Source: Gammaproteobacteria bacterium
Lineage (GTDB): Bacteria; Pseudomonadota; Gammaproteobacteria; Pseudomonadales; JAUIKI01
Assembly (NCBI GenBank): GCA_030430875.1
Contig: JAUIKI010000017.1
Span: 1-12,873, forward strand
Length of the DNA: 12,873 nt
Direction: 5' to 3'
Both the position numbers and the translations under genes were made by a program. Shown in pieces: positions 1 through 8,343 of this stretch (position 1 is the stretch's first letter; every line of letters starts with the position of its first letter). Under the pieces are notes generated by a model. That model did not search any database. It was given only the letters and a program-made list of their open reading frames with translations, and was not told the origin of the DNA.

Positions 1-88
1 CAAAAAATCATCTGGCAAACTTGCCCTATATAGCCCCGACTTCTCCTTATAGGACAGAGATAGGATCAGGTTATCCTGTGGGTTAAAA
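1..88. other. Unassigned sequence left of the ccmF fragment (possible insertion or rearrangement boundary)
   Basis: This stretch sits where the preceding transmembrane part of CcmF should be encoded, but no plus-strand frame gives it. Two plus frames hit a TAG stop within the first 51 nt and the third hits a TAA at 84-86. On the minus strand, one frame stays open from a GTG at 102-100 to the left edge (34 codons), but I do not recognise the peptide. A small inverted repeat (AGGAT 62-66, ATCCT 73-77, 6-nt loop) is visible. I infer that this is the end of an inserted or rearranged segment. A mobile-element end is possible, but no transposase motif or terminal repeat can be shown from so short a piece. 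Confidence 0.4.
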
Positions 89-514
89 ATGAAAGGCCTC
101 ACTTGTTTATTTTCTATTGAAAAAGATATTCGATTAACTATTGGTAATGTTGCAAATGTAGGAGATTATCAGTTTGAACTATCAGCAATCACTCCAATTA
201 AAGGTCCAAATTATCTCTCTCAACAAGCAACAATTCATGTAATTAAGGATCATAAAAAAATTACAACATTGTTTCCGGAAAAACGATTTTACACAGTAAA
301 ACAAGTGACGATGACAGAAGCAGATATTGATCCATCTTTAACTAGGGATATTTATGTATCAATGGGTGACATGCTTGACAAGCAAACATGGGCGATCAGA
401 CTTCATTATAAGCCTTTTGTTCGCTGGATTTGGCTAGGAGGTATTTTAATGGCCCTTGGTGGAATCTTTGCTATTAGTGACCGACGATATCGACAAAAAT
501 TTAAATCAACTTAA
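89..514 (+). pseudogene. ccmF: ccmF 3' fragment, C-terminal part of the cytochrome c haem lyase subunit
   Basis: CcmF is a large polytopic inner-membrane protein (normally about 640-660 residues) that works with CcmH to ligate haem to apocytochrome c. Only its C-terminal end is present. Family-like sequence begins around residue 7-9 (SIEKDIRL). It continues with the periplasmic segment, including KGPNY (38-42), PEKRFYTV (63-70) and MTEADID (75-81). It ends with the last membrane helix, KPFVRWIWLGGILMALGG (about 108-125), and the DRRYR tail. The ATG at 89 is simply the first in-frame start after a TAG at 50-52 and lacks a clear ribosome site, so this fragment is probably not a functional gene. 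ccmG starts 6 nt after its stop. The catalytic WWD region and haem-ligand histidines of CcmF would lie in the missing part. Alternatives are a misassembly at a repeat, or an intact upstream ccmF outside the window. Confidence 0.75.
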
Positions 515-520
515 ATAATT

Positions 521-1054
521 ATGCAGCGATTTATTTTATTTTTACCTGTTATTATATTTTTGGTGCTTGGCTTTTTTTTATATAGAGGGCTTAGTGTCGA
601 TCCAACCAAATTACCATCAGCTTTAATTAATCGACCATTTCCAATGTTTACACTTCCTACTGTGTTAAATGGTGATATAAAAACAGAACGCGACCTGCAA
701 GGTCAGGTTGCTTTAGTTAATGTATGGGCGACTTGGTGTGTTTCTTGCAAAGTAGAACACGCTTATTTGCTGAAAATTCAAAATACAACTAAGCTGCCAA
801 TTTATGGCATCAATTACAAAGATAATAATGCTAAAGCGCAGCGTTGGCTTGAAACCTATCAAAATCCATTTGAATTTAGTCTTGCTGATCAAGAAGGTAG
901 CCTTGGTATTGAGCTTGGCGTCTATGGCGCACCTGAAACATTTATTATCGATAAAAATGGCAGACTCCAATATCGATATGCAGGTGTTATCACTGAGCAA
1001 ATTTGGCAAGATGAATTAAAGCCGATTATTGATAAACTAAAAGAGTTGGATTGA
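521..1054 (+). CDS. ccmG: CcmG/DsbE, membrane-anchored thioredoxin-like reductase of cytochrome c maturation
   Basis: CcmG keeps the haem-binding cysteines of apocytochrome c, and its partner CcmH, reduced in the periplasm. The 177-residue protein has an uncleaved N-terminal membrane anchor (about residues 4-21), followed by a TlpA-like thioredoxin fold. The active site is WCVSC (Cys73, Cys76) in the context NVWATWC. The GAPET motif (136-140) carries the cis-proline Pro138 and is followed by the FIIDKNG strand. The RPFPMFTLP segment (38-46) matches the usual family lead-in. Length is typical for DsbE/CcmG. The gene lies 6 nt after the ccmF stop and 11 nt before ccmH, in the standard ccmF-G-H-I order, so it is almost certainly cotranscribed. 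No strong Shine-Dalgarno is visible, which suggests translational coupling. The main alternative, another TlpA-family thioredoxin, is unlikely given the neighbours. Confidence 0.95.
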   Translation: MQRFILFLPVIIFLVLGFFLYRGLSVDPTKLPSALINRPFPMFTLPTVLNGDIKTERDLQGQVALVNVWATWCVSCKVEHAYLLKIQNTTKLPIYGINYKDNNAKAQRWLETYQNPFEFSLADQEGSLGIELGVYGAPETFIIDKNGRLQYRYAGVITEQIWQDELKPIIDKLKELD

Positions 1055-1065
1055 ATCAAGTTTAA

Positions 1066-1533
1066 ATGAAAAAAAATATATTTCACTTTTTTATCCTAAG
1101 CGTCACGTTTTGTTGGCATTCAACAATTGTTGTCGCTTCAATTGATGGTTACGTCTTTTCAAATGGAACACTAGAAAAACGCTACCAAACTTTAAACCAA
1201 TTATTACGTTGTCCTAAGTGTCAAAATCAAACCATCGCTGACTCCAATGCACCCATTGCTAAAGACTTACGCCAACAAATCTATAAGATGCTAGAGTCAA
1301 ACTATTCTAATCAACAAATTATTGAGTTCATGGTGGCACGTTATGGAGAGTTTGTCAGATATCAACCAGTACTGAACAAGCCTACCTGGCTACTTTGGTT
1401 TGGCCCCATTATTTTTTTATTTGTTGCGATTTTTATCATCAGCATGTTGATAAAAAAATCGAAGCGTCAAACAACTGTTGGCTTTTCAGCCGATGAATTA
1501 AAGAAACTTCACGACATAGAGAATCAGTTATGA
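1066..1533 (+). CDS. ccmH: CcmH (CcmL/CycL type), cytochrome c maturation thiol protein
   Basis: CcmH reduces or holds the CXXCH cysteines of apocytochrome c during haem ligation and acts with CcmF and CcmG. The 155-residue protein has a signal peptide (about 1-24, ending VVA). The diagnostic motif RCPKCQNQ has its redox pair at Cys49 and Cys52. The rest of the three-helix domain includes IADSNAPIAKDLRQ (57-70) and MVARYGEFVRY (89-99). A single C-terminal transmembrane helix lies at about 108-129, followed by a short basic cytoplasmic tail. This is the short, unfused form of CcmH. In Escherichia coli the CcmI part is fused to it, whereas here ccmI is a separate gene that overlaps it by 4 nt (ATGA). 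Confidence 0.95.
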   Translation: MKKNIFHFFILSVTFCWHSTIVVASIDGYVFSNGTLEKRYQTLNQLLRCPKCQNQTIADSNAPIAKDLRQQIYKMLESNYSNQQIIEFMVARYGEFVRYQPVLNKPTWLLWFGPIIFLFVAIFIISMLIKKSKRQTTVGFSADELKKLHDIENQL

Positions 1534-2381
1534 CAATTTGGGTCCTCAGTTGCATAGGGGTAATGTCAATTATTTGGCTGATTGCGAGTATTGTCTATGG
1601 CAAGCCAATCAAGTTATTACCATCTAAATCCATCAATCTATCTTTATATGAAAATAGTTTAGCAGACCTGCAAAAATCATATGAGAAAGGAAAAATCTCA
1701 GCTGAAGAATTAAACGCACTTAGCATTGATCTTAAAAAACAACTGCTTGAAGATTCAACTGTTAATGCAAGCAACAACCAATATCAGCTCACATCAAATT
1801 CTCATCAATTTAGCCATTTTTTAATTGTTTTTTTAAGCATAATATTTTTTTCCACTAGTTCCTGGTTTTTATATCAACGCTGGGGAAGTCTTGATGGAGT
1901 TGCAGCGTATCAAAAAAACATAGCCTTAGGAGAAAAAGCAGAAATTGCGTTTAAAAAAATCGTAATAGATTTAAATAATCAACTTAAAGAAAATGAAAAT
2001 GACACACAAGCTTGGTATTTTTTAGCGCGAACATACATGAGATTATCAGACTATGATAGTGCCATTGTTGCTTATGAGCGTGTTTTAAAACTGGCTGAGT
2101 CAAGTAGTGATTTACTGAGCGAAGTAGCTCAAGCACAATATATTTCTGATCAATATTCAAGTTCTCCAAAAGTGGTGAAATATCTTGAACAATCACTGAA
2201 GCTTGATAAAAATCATATGCAAACATTACGATTATTGGGCCAAATTGCATTGGATCAGCAAGATTACCAGAAGGCGAAAAATTATCTTGAACGTATTTAC
2301 GTTCAACTTTCTGATGGCGATGAAAAACGACAGCTGAAAAGGAAAATCGACGAGCTGACAATAAATTTTATGGCTGAATGA
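1530..2381 (+). CDS. ccmI: CcmI (CycH), TPR apocytochrome c chaperone
   Basis: CcmI binds the C-terminal helix of apocytochrome c and presents it to the CcmF/CcmH ligation complex. The 283-residue protein has two membrane helices (about 3-23 and 97-115). Between them is a cytoplasmic loop with the characteristic segment from Tyr40 to Asp75 (YENSLADLQKSYEKGKIS and LKKQLLED). After the second helix comes a periplasmic domain with TPR-like helices at about 159-190, 195-228 and 229-260. A recognisable TPR pattern is AWYFLARTYMRLSDYDSA. The start ATG overlaps the ccmH stop (ATGA), so translation is probably coupled. The gene is the last of the ccm block: the stop lies 12 nt from the stop of the convergent DUF3999 gene, and no clear rho-independent terminator separates them. 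Confidence 0.93.
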   Translation: MTIWVLSCIGVMSIIWLIASIVYGKPIKLLPSKSINLSLYENSLADLQKSYEKGKISAEELNALSIDLKKQLLEDSTVNASNNQYQLTSNSHQFSHFLIVFLSIIFFSTSSWFLYQRWGSLDGVAAYQKNIALGEKAEIAFKKIVIDLNNQLKENENDTQAWYFLARTYMRLSDYDSAIVAYERVLKLAESSSDLLSEVAQAQYISDQYSSSPKVVKYLEQSLKLDKNHMQTLRLLGQIALDQQDYQKAKNYLERIYVQLSDGDEKRQLKRKIDELTINFMAE

Positions 2382-2393
2382 AAGCTTATTACA

Positions 2394-3764
2394 TTAATCA
2401 GAAGATTTTTTCATATCTTTTACTAGTCGATAAGCCATAAAGCCTAGAATTAACACGCCAAAACCTAAAATGCCAAATAGAATAAGAGGCTGCCACGAAA
2501 ATGGTGGCACTAATTTTTCTGAACCCCCTAATGTTTTCATTGATTCACTGAGTTTGCCTGCAACAACACTGTCGGATTGAAATAAATTATTATCAGCTTG
2601 TTCAGCTGTAATGATTTGTGGGTTTCCAAATGCCAAAGTGTATGGCTCTTTGCCTAATTTTAGAAATGCCAAGCTGTTAGGTTTCCAATGTAGCGTTATC
2701 GACTGAATTTGGTCCATTGCTGCTAAATATGACGTATTAACTTGAATTTTCCACTGGTCTTCTTTTTCTGGCTGATTACCTACCGTGGCTGAATAAAACA
2801 TATCTGGAGAGCTTAAGATTTGTTGATTTTCTTGACTAAGTTGATATTGAGAGATAGGTGTTATGTTTATCCATTTTTCCAAATCATTTTGTTGGTGCAA
2901 CTCACCTTTTAAAAAATGATTTCCTGATTTGAAGGCGATTTCGATACCATAAATGGGTAAATTTCTTGGTGAACTAAAATAGATAGCTTGTTTGGATTTA
3001 TTAATATTCATGTCAGTTACTGCATATTTATTCGCTTTAACTGTTGTGACTTTTTTTGAAAAAGTTCCATAAACAGAATCAATGTCTAGAAAATCTGAAG
3101 ATGACGCCGAAAGTGAAGTGAATCGTAAATATTTTGCTTGAGTCGCTGGGATTTTAATGCGATTTAACTCAATTGTTTCATTCAGATGATGCAGGCGTGA
3201 CACCACAGCTGTTGAATTTATCACTGTCCAGTTAGTGAAATCATTGCTAACTTCAACAGCAAATTCGTTTAAAAAGCTATTCTGATTATTGAAAAATACT
3301 TCAAGCTCAACTAAATAAAATCCTTCTGGGCTTTTAGAGTTATCCAATAAATAAGCCGTTAATTTTTCCTTGTTATCTTCAGCAGAATCAGTTGCAATAA
3401 TTACGCCATTTTGCAACACAATGTGTCGATTTTTTTCAGTTGGACTATTACCAAAAATAGGAAATACTGGCAATTGTTTTTCCTGCTGATCCTCTTCAAC
3501 TTTATAATATTTTTCAGAATTTAATTGAAAAGGAATCACGTCACCTTCTGCATTGAACAGTCGAATATCTGCGAGATCAGAGCGAGAATTCTCATAGATT
3601 GAAATAGGCAATTCAATGGATTGCACAGTATTGTCACCGTGTGTAATGACATCATAGCCATAAGCAAAATCATTAGGTGTTAATGACTCATCAACACCGA
3701 TTGCAAATGCAGGTAGTGAGAATCCAAGAAGAAAACTCATTATTTTTAAGGTGTTTTTATTCAT
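2394..3764 (-). CDS. DUF3999 family protein, exported with a C-terminal membrane anchor
   Basis: The function is unknown. The 456-residue protein has a clear signal peptide (about 1-21, LLGFSLPAFA) and a long, beta-rich extracytoplasmic region. One hydrophobic helix lies near the C-terminus (about 427-446), followed by a short charged cytoplasmic tail. Family-like features are DFAYGYDV near residue 32 and PISIYENSRSDLADIRLFNA (about 53-72), which match the N-terminal pattern I know from DUF3999. The middle contains discoidin-like phrasing (NEFAVEVSNDFTNWT, ATQAKYLRFTS), suggesting a carbohydrate- or ligand-binding beta-sandwich; this is inference. The start is well supported: GAAAGG (3771-3776, minus strand) lies 6 nt upstream of the ATG, which overlaps the upstream DUF2339 stop as ATGA. 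The two are therefore coupled and probably form a membrane complex. Confidence 0.85.
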   Translation of the reverse strand: MNKNTLKIMSFLLGFSLPAFAIGVDESLTPNDFAYGYDVITHGDNTVQSIELPISIYENSRSDLADIRLFNAEGDVIPFQLNSEKYYKVEEDQQEKQLPVFPIFGNSPTEKNRHIVLQNGVIIATDSAEDNKEKLTAYLLDNSKSPEGFYLVELEVFFNNQNSFLNEFAVEVSNDFTNWTVINSTAVVSRLHHLNETIELNRIKIPATQAKYLRFTSLSASSSDFLDIDSVYGTFSKKVTTVKANKYAVTDMNINKSKQAIYFSSPRNLPIYGIEIAFKSGNHFLKGELHQQNDLEKWINITPISQYQLSQENQQILSSPDMFYSATVGNQPEKEDQWKIQVNTSYLAAMDQIQSITLHWKPNSLAFLKLGKEPYTLAFGNPQIITAEQADNNLFQSDSVVAGKLSESMKTLGGSEKLVPPFSWQPLILFGILGFGVLILGFMAYRLVKDMKKSSD

Positions 3765-6481
3765 GTTGAACCTTTCAGTTGATTAGTGTTTTTTGGAGGG
3801 AGTGGTGAGAAAAAACCCACCACTAAAATTAACACACCCACCACGATAAACGAGATGATTCGAGCAATGGTTTCAATATTTCCTAAATCAATGCTGAATA
3901 ATTTTAATACGACGGCAGCTAATAAACTTGCACCCACAATCCAAGCAACACGTTGTCCTACTCGAGTTGCAATGATCATGATGGCTAAGCTCACGACTGC
4001 CCAAAATACTGATAAGGTCACTTGAACTAATGATGATTGATACAGTGCATTAAAAGCATAGTCAATATCATACCAGTGGTGTAGCGTTCGCAATAAAATA
4101 ACGTTTATAGTGATAAATGTTAGCATCAATATTGTTGTCAGAATCAGCGCATATCCACTGACAAATTGTGTTTGACTGTGTTTGATATAATGAGACCATG
4201 AGAACATAGTTAGGAGCACAAATATCTGCACTAAGTCAAAAGGATTGAGTAATGGGTAATATGGAATCAATGCTAGATGATTGCTGTCAGGGAAATTAGC
4301 TAAGAAGCTCCAACCGACTAATCCCAGCATGAATGTCATTGCCGTCCATGTCGCATAAGCATGATGGTATTGACTAAATGGCCAAAACTTGGCTTTAAAT
4401 GACAGCATTAATCCGATGGAGAAAGTGATGCCGATGCCTACTTCTTGCCATCCTGGGGAAGTCACATATTCAGCAAAAAGCCATGCGGAATAGAGGCTGA
4501 AAACCACCAAGCCATAGCCTTGCAGAAAAGGTGTGGCTAAAAAGGAATAGGGTAGTTTTTCACGTTGGTGGAGCATGAAATAATACCCAGCGAATCCGAT
4601 CAAGGGTGCAAAAAACATAATCTCAGAGATTGATTGACCATAATCAATAAATGTTTCTACACAGCAATAAATTAAACTCAATGCATAAATAAAACTTGAA
4701 AATCGTAAGGTCCGCCACTGTGTTTTTCTCTCCAAGATAGTCAGCATAACTTGGGTGAACAATGCGAACATCAAGATAAGAAACGGAAAGCTCAGCAGCA
4801 TATTGGTTGTGTAATTAGGGTCGCTCATGTTAAGCAATGCATATTCTTCATCACCATGCCAATCATAAATATCAAAGATGCCAGCTAGAAACCACACCAG
4901 TCCTGCAAAGATTAAATGAGGATAAGTCAACCATCTTTCCCAGCTAGGAAGTTGATCATTATGTTTGAAATAGAAGTAGCTGATAGCAAAACTTGCTATG
5001 GCAATTGAGGCAAATGTTAAGAAATAGGCATTGATAAATAACCAATTAGCTGTTGGTGTCGGATCAACTAAAACAATGAGCAAGCTGATGAATGGTAATA
5101 TTTGACCAAATAACCGCGCAAACAAACGATTTTGTCGACATCCAATCCATACCAAGCCAATACCCTCAAGCGCCCAAATGGCGGCTGTTTGTTCACCTTC
5201 CAATATGAAAGGGAAAATCAGTGTGGTGAATATGATGCCCAGCGCTAAATAGCTTTCAGCAAGCAATTTTTGTGCTTGTGATCGACTCCAAAGTAGCGTT
5301 GCAGTAGTTAAGTAAAACAGCCCTAAAGCAAGGCAGGTAAACGCCATTCCGTATTCGAAATTTTCAACCAATGCTGCTTGCAAGCTGAACGCAATTAATG
5401 GTGTGCCAAAAACTAGCGTCCCATCAACATAGTTTGCAAATTTAGTGGTGTTTTCGCGCGCAAACAAAATGGCCATTGCATTAAATTGCAGAAAGAAAAT
5501 AATTAAAAACGGTTCTGTGGTTTGAAAAAATTCACTGTAATAGCGTGACACACCCCACATGGTTCCAATACCAAAAGTGAAGAAAAATGCGAGGAGATTT
5601 AAAATGCGCCACTGTTTAAACCAAGCAATTAATAAAACACCCAAATTAAGAATGCTGTAGTAACCAAACAAGACGACATGATTTCCTTCGCCGGTTGACA
5701 ACAAAATAGGTGCTGCAAAACCTGCAAGAATTGACAAAACGGCTAATGATTTGCTGTCTTGCAAAACAGCAAACAACGCTGAAATTGTGGTTAAAAAAAT
5801 TAATACGAAAAAAGCAGCACTCTGTGGAATAAATTGATAGTACTGAAAACTTGCGTAGGTGATGAGATAGATGATGCCAATGCCACCTGCTTGAAGGGCA
5901 AGGGCATAACCCTTTCGCTTTTCTCGGATATACCAACCAACTGATATTAACGCCATGGCGCCAACAACACCCGCAGCTAAACGTAATGCAATGGGGAAAT
6001 AGGCATGATCTGCTGCATACTTTACGAGAAATACTGCGCCAAAAAACAAGACAATAACACCTACACGAACAATTAAATTGCCTCCGAACAGAAATTCCTT
6101 CACCCAAGAAATGGCTTTATCAATATCTGTTTCGCGAATAGGGCTAGCTGTTTCAACTTCAGGTGTTGGTGTTTCAGTTTGATTGGATATGGTTGCCGCT
6201 ATTTGTTCCTCAGGCATGATGTTAGGTGATTCTTCAATAGTCGGCTCTGATTCAACTTGTTTTAATGCCAAACCATCATGATCAGTTGCAACTTGCTGAG
6301 CTGCCTCAGGCGCAACCTCCAACTCAGTTTGGCCTGTAGATCGCGATTTTATTGCATCAATTTCCTCATTAACCCAACGTAAGTGCTCAAGTGTTTTACG
6401 TCGATGATAATTCAGCGTGTTTAATTGAACAAAAATAACCACAAAAAGAGCGGTAATAATCAGACCAAAAATAATTTCCAT
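3761..6481 (-). CDS. DUF2339 polytopic membrane protein
   Basis: The function is unknown. From the ATG at 6481 the protein has 906 residues. There is one N-terminal helix (about 3-20), then a charged, coiled-coil-like and Pro/Glu/Thr-rich cytoplasmic linker (about 25-128). After it comes a very long run of membrane helices, more than twenty by eye. The signature LFGGNLIVRVGVIVLFFGAV (131-150), followed by FLVKYA, is the hallmark entry to the DUF2339 membrane domain. An in-frame TTG at 6541 would add 20 residues, but it lies inside the TTGACA -35 box, so I prefer the ATG at 6481, which places a hydrophobic helix right at the N-terminus. A weak AAGG lies 12 nt upstream. DUF2339 and DUF3999 genes are often neighbours, which suggests they act together in the envelope. 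Confidence 0.87.
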   Translation of the reverse strand: MEIIFGLIITALFVVIFVQLNTLNYHRRKTLEHLRWVNEEIDAIKSRSTGQTELEVAPEAAQQVATDHDGLALKQVESEPTIEESPNIMPEEQIAATISNQTETPTPEVETASPIRETDIDKAISWVKEFLFGGNLIVRVGVIVLFFGAVFLVKYAADHAYFPIALRLAAGVVGAMALISVGWYIREKRKGYALALQAGGIGIIYLITYASFQYYQFIPQSAAFFVLIFLTTISALFAVLQDSKSLAVLSILAGFAAPILLSTGEGNHVVLFGYYSILNLGVLLIAWFKQWRILNLLAFFFTFGIGTMWGVSRYYSEFFQTTEPFLIIFFLQFNAMAILFARENTTKFANYVDGTLVFGTPLIAFSLQAALVENFEYGMAFTCLALGLFYLTTATLLWSRSQAQKLLAESYLALGIIFTTLIFPFILEGEQTAAIWALEGIGLVWIGCRQNRLFARLFGQILPFISLLIVLVDPTPTANWLFINAYFLTFASIAIASFAISYFYFKHNDQLPSWERWLTYPHLIFAGLVWFLAGIFDIYDWHGDEEYALLNMSDPNYTTNMLLSFPFLILMFALFTQVMLTILERKTQWRTLRFSSFIYALSLIYCCVETFIDYGQSISEIMFFAPLIGFAGYYFMLHQREKLPYSFLATPFLQGYGLVVFSLYSAWLFAEYVTSPGWQEVGIGITFSIGLMLSFKAKFWPFSQYHHAYATWTAMTFMLGLVGWSFLANFPDSNHLALIPYYPLLNPFDLVQIFVLLTMFSWSHYIKHSQTQFVSGYALILTTILMLTFITINVILLRTLHHWYDIDYAFNALYQSSLVQVTLSVFWAVVSLAIMIIATRVGQRVAWIVGASLLAAVVLKLFSIDLGNIETIARIISFIVVGVLILVVGFFSPLPPKNTNQLKGST

Positions 6482-6511
6482 GAATCTTTCGTGCCTTATA
6501 GAAAAGGAGAG

Positions 6512-6541
6512 TTCATAAACTAATAATAAGTCAGCTGTCAA
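6512..6541 (-). promoter_or_regulatory. Sigma70-type promoter for the DUF2339-DUF3999 operon
   Basis: On the minus strand a perfect -35 box TTGACA (6541-6536) is followed after 18 nt by TATGAA (6517-6512), which matches 4 of 6 positions of the -10 consensus. The predicted start of transcription near 6505 gives a leader of about 25 nt to the ATG at 6481. This supports that ATG over the upstream TTG. Confidence 0.5.
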
Positions 6542-7022
6542 ATTATCGCTAATTCTATCGCAAAGTAGTACATTTTACACAGCAAATAGCATTACATTAG
6601 CTTTTTTACCAAAAAATCAATTTTTATCATGCATGAACGAAGCTTTGTGATGAAGTTTTGTAATAAACCCTGCGGACAAAAAGTGCTTAAAGACCTTTCT
6701 AACTGCGCTTTGCACTATTTAATAGATGGATTTTTGGTGTTTTATGATCTTTGTATGACGACTATTTAGGATACTTTTAACTCAAATAAATGTATGCTTC
6801 CTAAAAAAGAATAACAATATTAAAGAAATCTATTGCCATAAATGTGATCTAAGGTAAATAGATACCACAAATTGCCGTACTCGGATCCCCACCGCTACGC
6901 TTCACCAGCTTAAAACATTTGCAAAACGGAACAGATATAAAGAAACAGGCCTATTGGCGAAATTGACAGTTCGTTCATGAAGTCACATGTATTAAATTTG
7001 TTAATAACACGGAAACGACGAC
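6542..7022. other. Gene-free region between the divergent DUF2339 operon and the ceo-like gene
   Basis: I see no convincing gene, RNA or mobile element here. Open frames are short and interrupted. The longest readable patch is about 34 codons around 6865-6967 on the plus strand, with a somewhat GC-richer core near 6893-6930, and it matches nothing I know. A loose inverted repeat AGTGC (6682-6686) / GCACT (6712-6716) is present. A TTGACA occurs near 6964 on the plus strand, but its best -10 (TATTAA) is 21 nt away, so it is not called as a promoter. The region should contain the promoter of the gene starting at 7023. Confidence 0.4.
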
Positions 7023-8228
7023 ATGAATAGATCAAAAGTAGGCGTCATTGGGACGTCAAAAAAACAAGATGAACGACGACTGCCAATCCATCCAGGACAT
7101 TTACTGCGTATTCCTGAAAAGCTTCGGCGTCAGCTAATATTTGAGGAGGGGTATGGTGTACCATTTGGTATCTCAGATTCAGAAATGGCCGCTCTCACAG
7201 GAGGTATTGCTGCACGCCACAGTTTGCTGGTCGATATTGGCACGGTGATCATTGCCAAGCCAATACTAGCTGATTTACAGGAACTTCGTGAAGGTGGAAC
7301 ACTTTGGGGTTATGTACATTGTGTTCAGCAGTCAGAAATCACTCAGGTTGCTATCGATCGCAAACAGACGCTGATTGCCTTTGAGGATATGTTTGTTTGG
7401 TCTCCTAATGGGCATATTGGTCGTCATACATTTTATAAGAATAATGAAATGGCTGGTTATTGTGCGGTAATACATGCCTTACAATTGAAAGGTATCGATG
7501 GACATTACGGTAATCAACGCAAAATTATTATCTTCGGTTTTGGAGCTGTTAGCCGTGGTGCAATATACGCGCTGAAAGCGCACGGTTTTAGAGATATCAC
7601 CATTTGCATTCAGCGCCCTGACCATGAGGTTCGAGAGGAGGTGCTTGATTGTAATTATGTTAGAATTCGAGCAGGCAGCGAGGGTGAGTCACGCATGATG
7701 GTAGTCGAACATGATGGAAGCATGCGACCGCTGACTGACTTGATAAATGAAACAGATATCATAGTAAACGGAACCTTTCAAGATACAGAGCACCCTACCG
7801 ATTTTGTTATTGAATCAGAAAGCGCATGCCTCAAGCCTGATAGTCTGATTATTGATGTTAGTTGTGATGAGGGAATGGGGTTCTTTTTTGCCAAGCCAAC
7901 CACCTTTAAAGAGCCAATGTTTAAGTACAAAACTATCGATTATTATGCCGTAGACCATACGCCTAGCTATCTTTGGGAAAGTGCAACGCGATCAATTTCT
8001 GCTGCTCTTATTATCTATTTGCCGATTGTGCTGGCGGGTCGTGGTAGTTGGCATGAAAATGAGACTATTCGAAAGGCAATTAATATTGATGATGGCGTGA
8101 TTCAAAATCCTTCAATTCTGTCGTTCCAAAATCGTAAGCCAAACTACCCTCATGAGCAGCTCAAGCTGGCTGAAAATAATACCTCCAATACATCTGTCGC
8201 GTGCACTGAGGTAGATATATGCAGTTAG
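7023..8228 (+). CDS. ceo: N5-(carboxyethyl)ornithine synthase-like NAD(P)-dependent amino acid dehydrogenase
   Basis: Proteins of this type condense ornithine with pyruvate using NADPH to give N5-(carboxyethyl)ornithine. They belong to the alanine dehydrogenase / saccharopine dehydrogenase structural group and are cytoplasmic. The 401-residue protein shows the family's conserved blocks: GTSKKQDERRLPIHP (10-24), FEEGYGVPFGISDSE (40-54), AFEDMF (119-124) and GRHTFYKNNEMAG (133-145). It also has a Rossmann nucleotide site, GFGAVSRGA (172-180), then IIDVSCDEG (276-284) and DHTPS (311-315). It is longer than the classical lactococcal enzyme as I recall it (just over 300 residues), with extra sequence around 198-232 and a C-terminal tail after about 350, so the exact substrate is uncertain. 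Its position upstream of argD-argF fits an ornithine substrate. Only a weak GGAAAC lies before the ATG. A lysine- or alanine-directed enzyme of the same fold is the main alternative. Confidence 0.7.
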   Translation: MNRSKVGVIGTSKKQDERRLPIHPGHLLRIPEKLRRQLIFEEGYGVPFGISDSEMAALTGGIAARHSLLVDIGTVIIAKPILADLQELREGGTLWGYVHCVQQSEITQVAIDRKQTLIAFEDMFVWSPNGHIGRHTFYKNNEMAGYCAVIHALQLKGIDGHYGNQRKIIIFGFGAVSRGAIYALKAHGFRDITICIQRPDHEVREEVLDCNYVRIRAGSEGESRMMVVEHDGSMRPLTDLINETDIIVNGTFQDTEHPTDFVIESESACLKPDSLIIDVSCDEGMGFFFAKPTTFKEPMFKYKTIDYYAVDHTPSYLWESATRSISAALIIYLPIVLAGRGSWHENETIRKAINIDDGVIQNPSILSFQNRKPNYPHEQLKLAENNTSNTSVACTEVDICS

Positions 8229-8343
8229 AATCCAAAAGATAAGGCTTTTATTGCAGAGGCCCCATTGAATATCCAGCTAAATATGCCTGTTATTTAACAT
8301 ATTTTCATATTTTTTGCTCATCAGCATGATATAACACCATGGA

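Noticed and set aside
713..1009. 98-codon minus-strand frame opposite ccmG
   Set aside because: It is antisense to the thioredoxin domain and looks like random composition.
1984..2361. 125-codon minus-strand frame opposite ccmI
   Set aside because: It is antisense to a clear TPR protein, with no recognisable domain and no ribosome site.
2382..2393. Bidirectional terminator between ccmI and the DUF3999 gene
   Set aside because: The gap is only 12 nt and I found no GC stem with a T-tract there or in the adjoining gene ends.
3786..4025. 79-codon plus-strand frame opposite the DUF2339 3' end
   Set aside because: The Thr/Asn/Met-rich low-complexity translation is the expected antisense of hydrophobic helices.
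5646..6107. 153-codon open frame on the minus strand inside the DUF2339 gene
   Set aside because: It lies in another frame of a well-supported gene, is very rich in Cys, Trp and Arg, and shows no family features.
6964..6995. TTGACA as a promoter for the ceo-like gene
   Set aside because: The only fair -10 (TATTAA) is 21 nt away, and at 17-19 nt the matches are poor.
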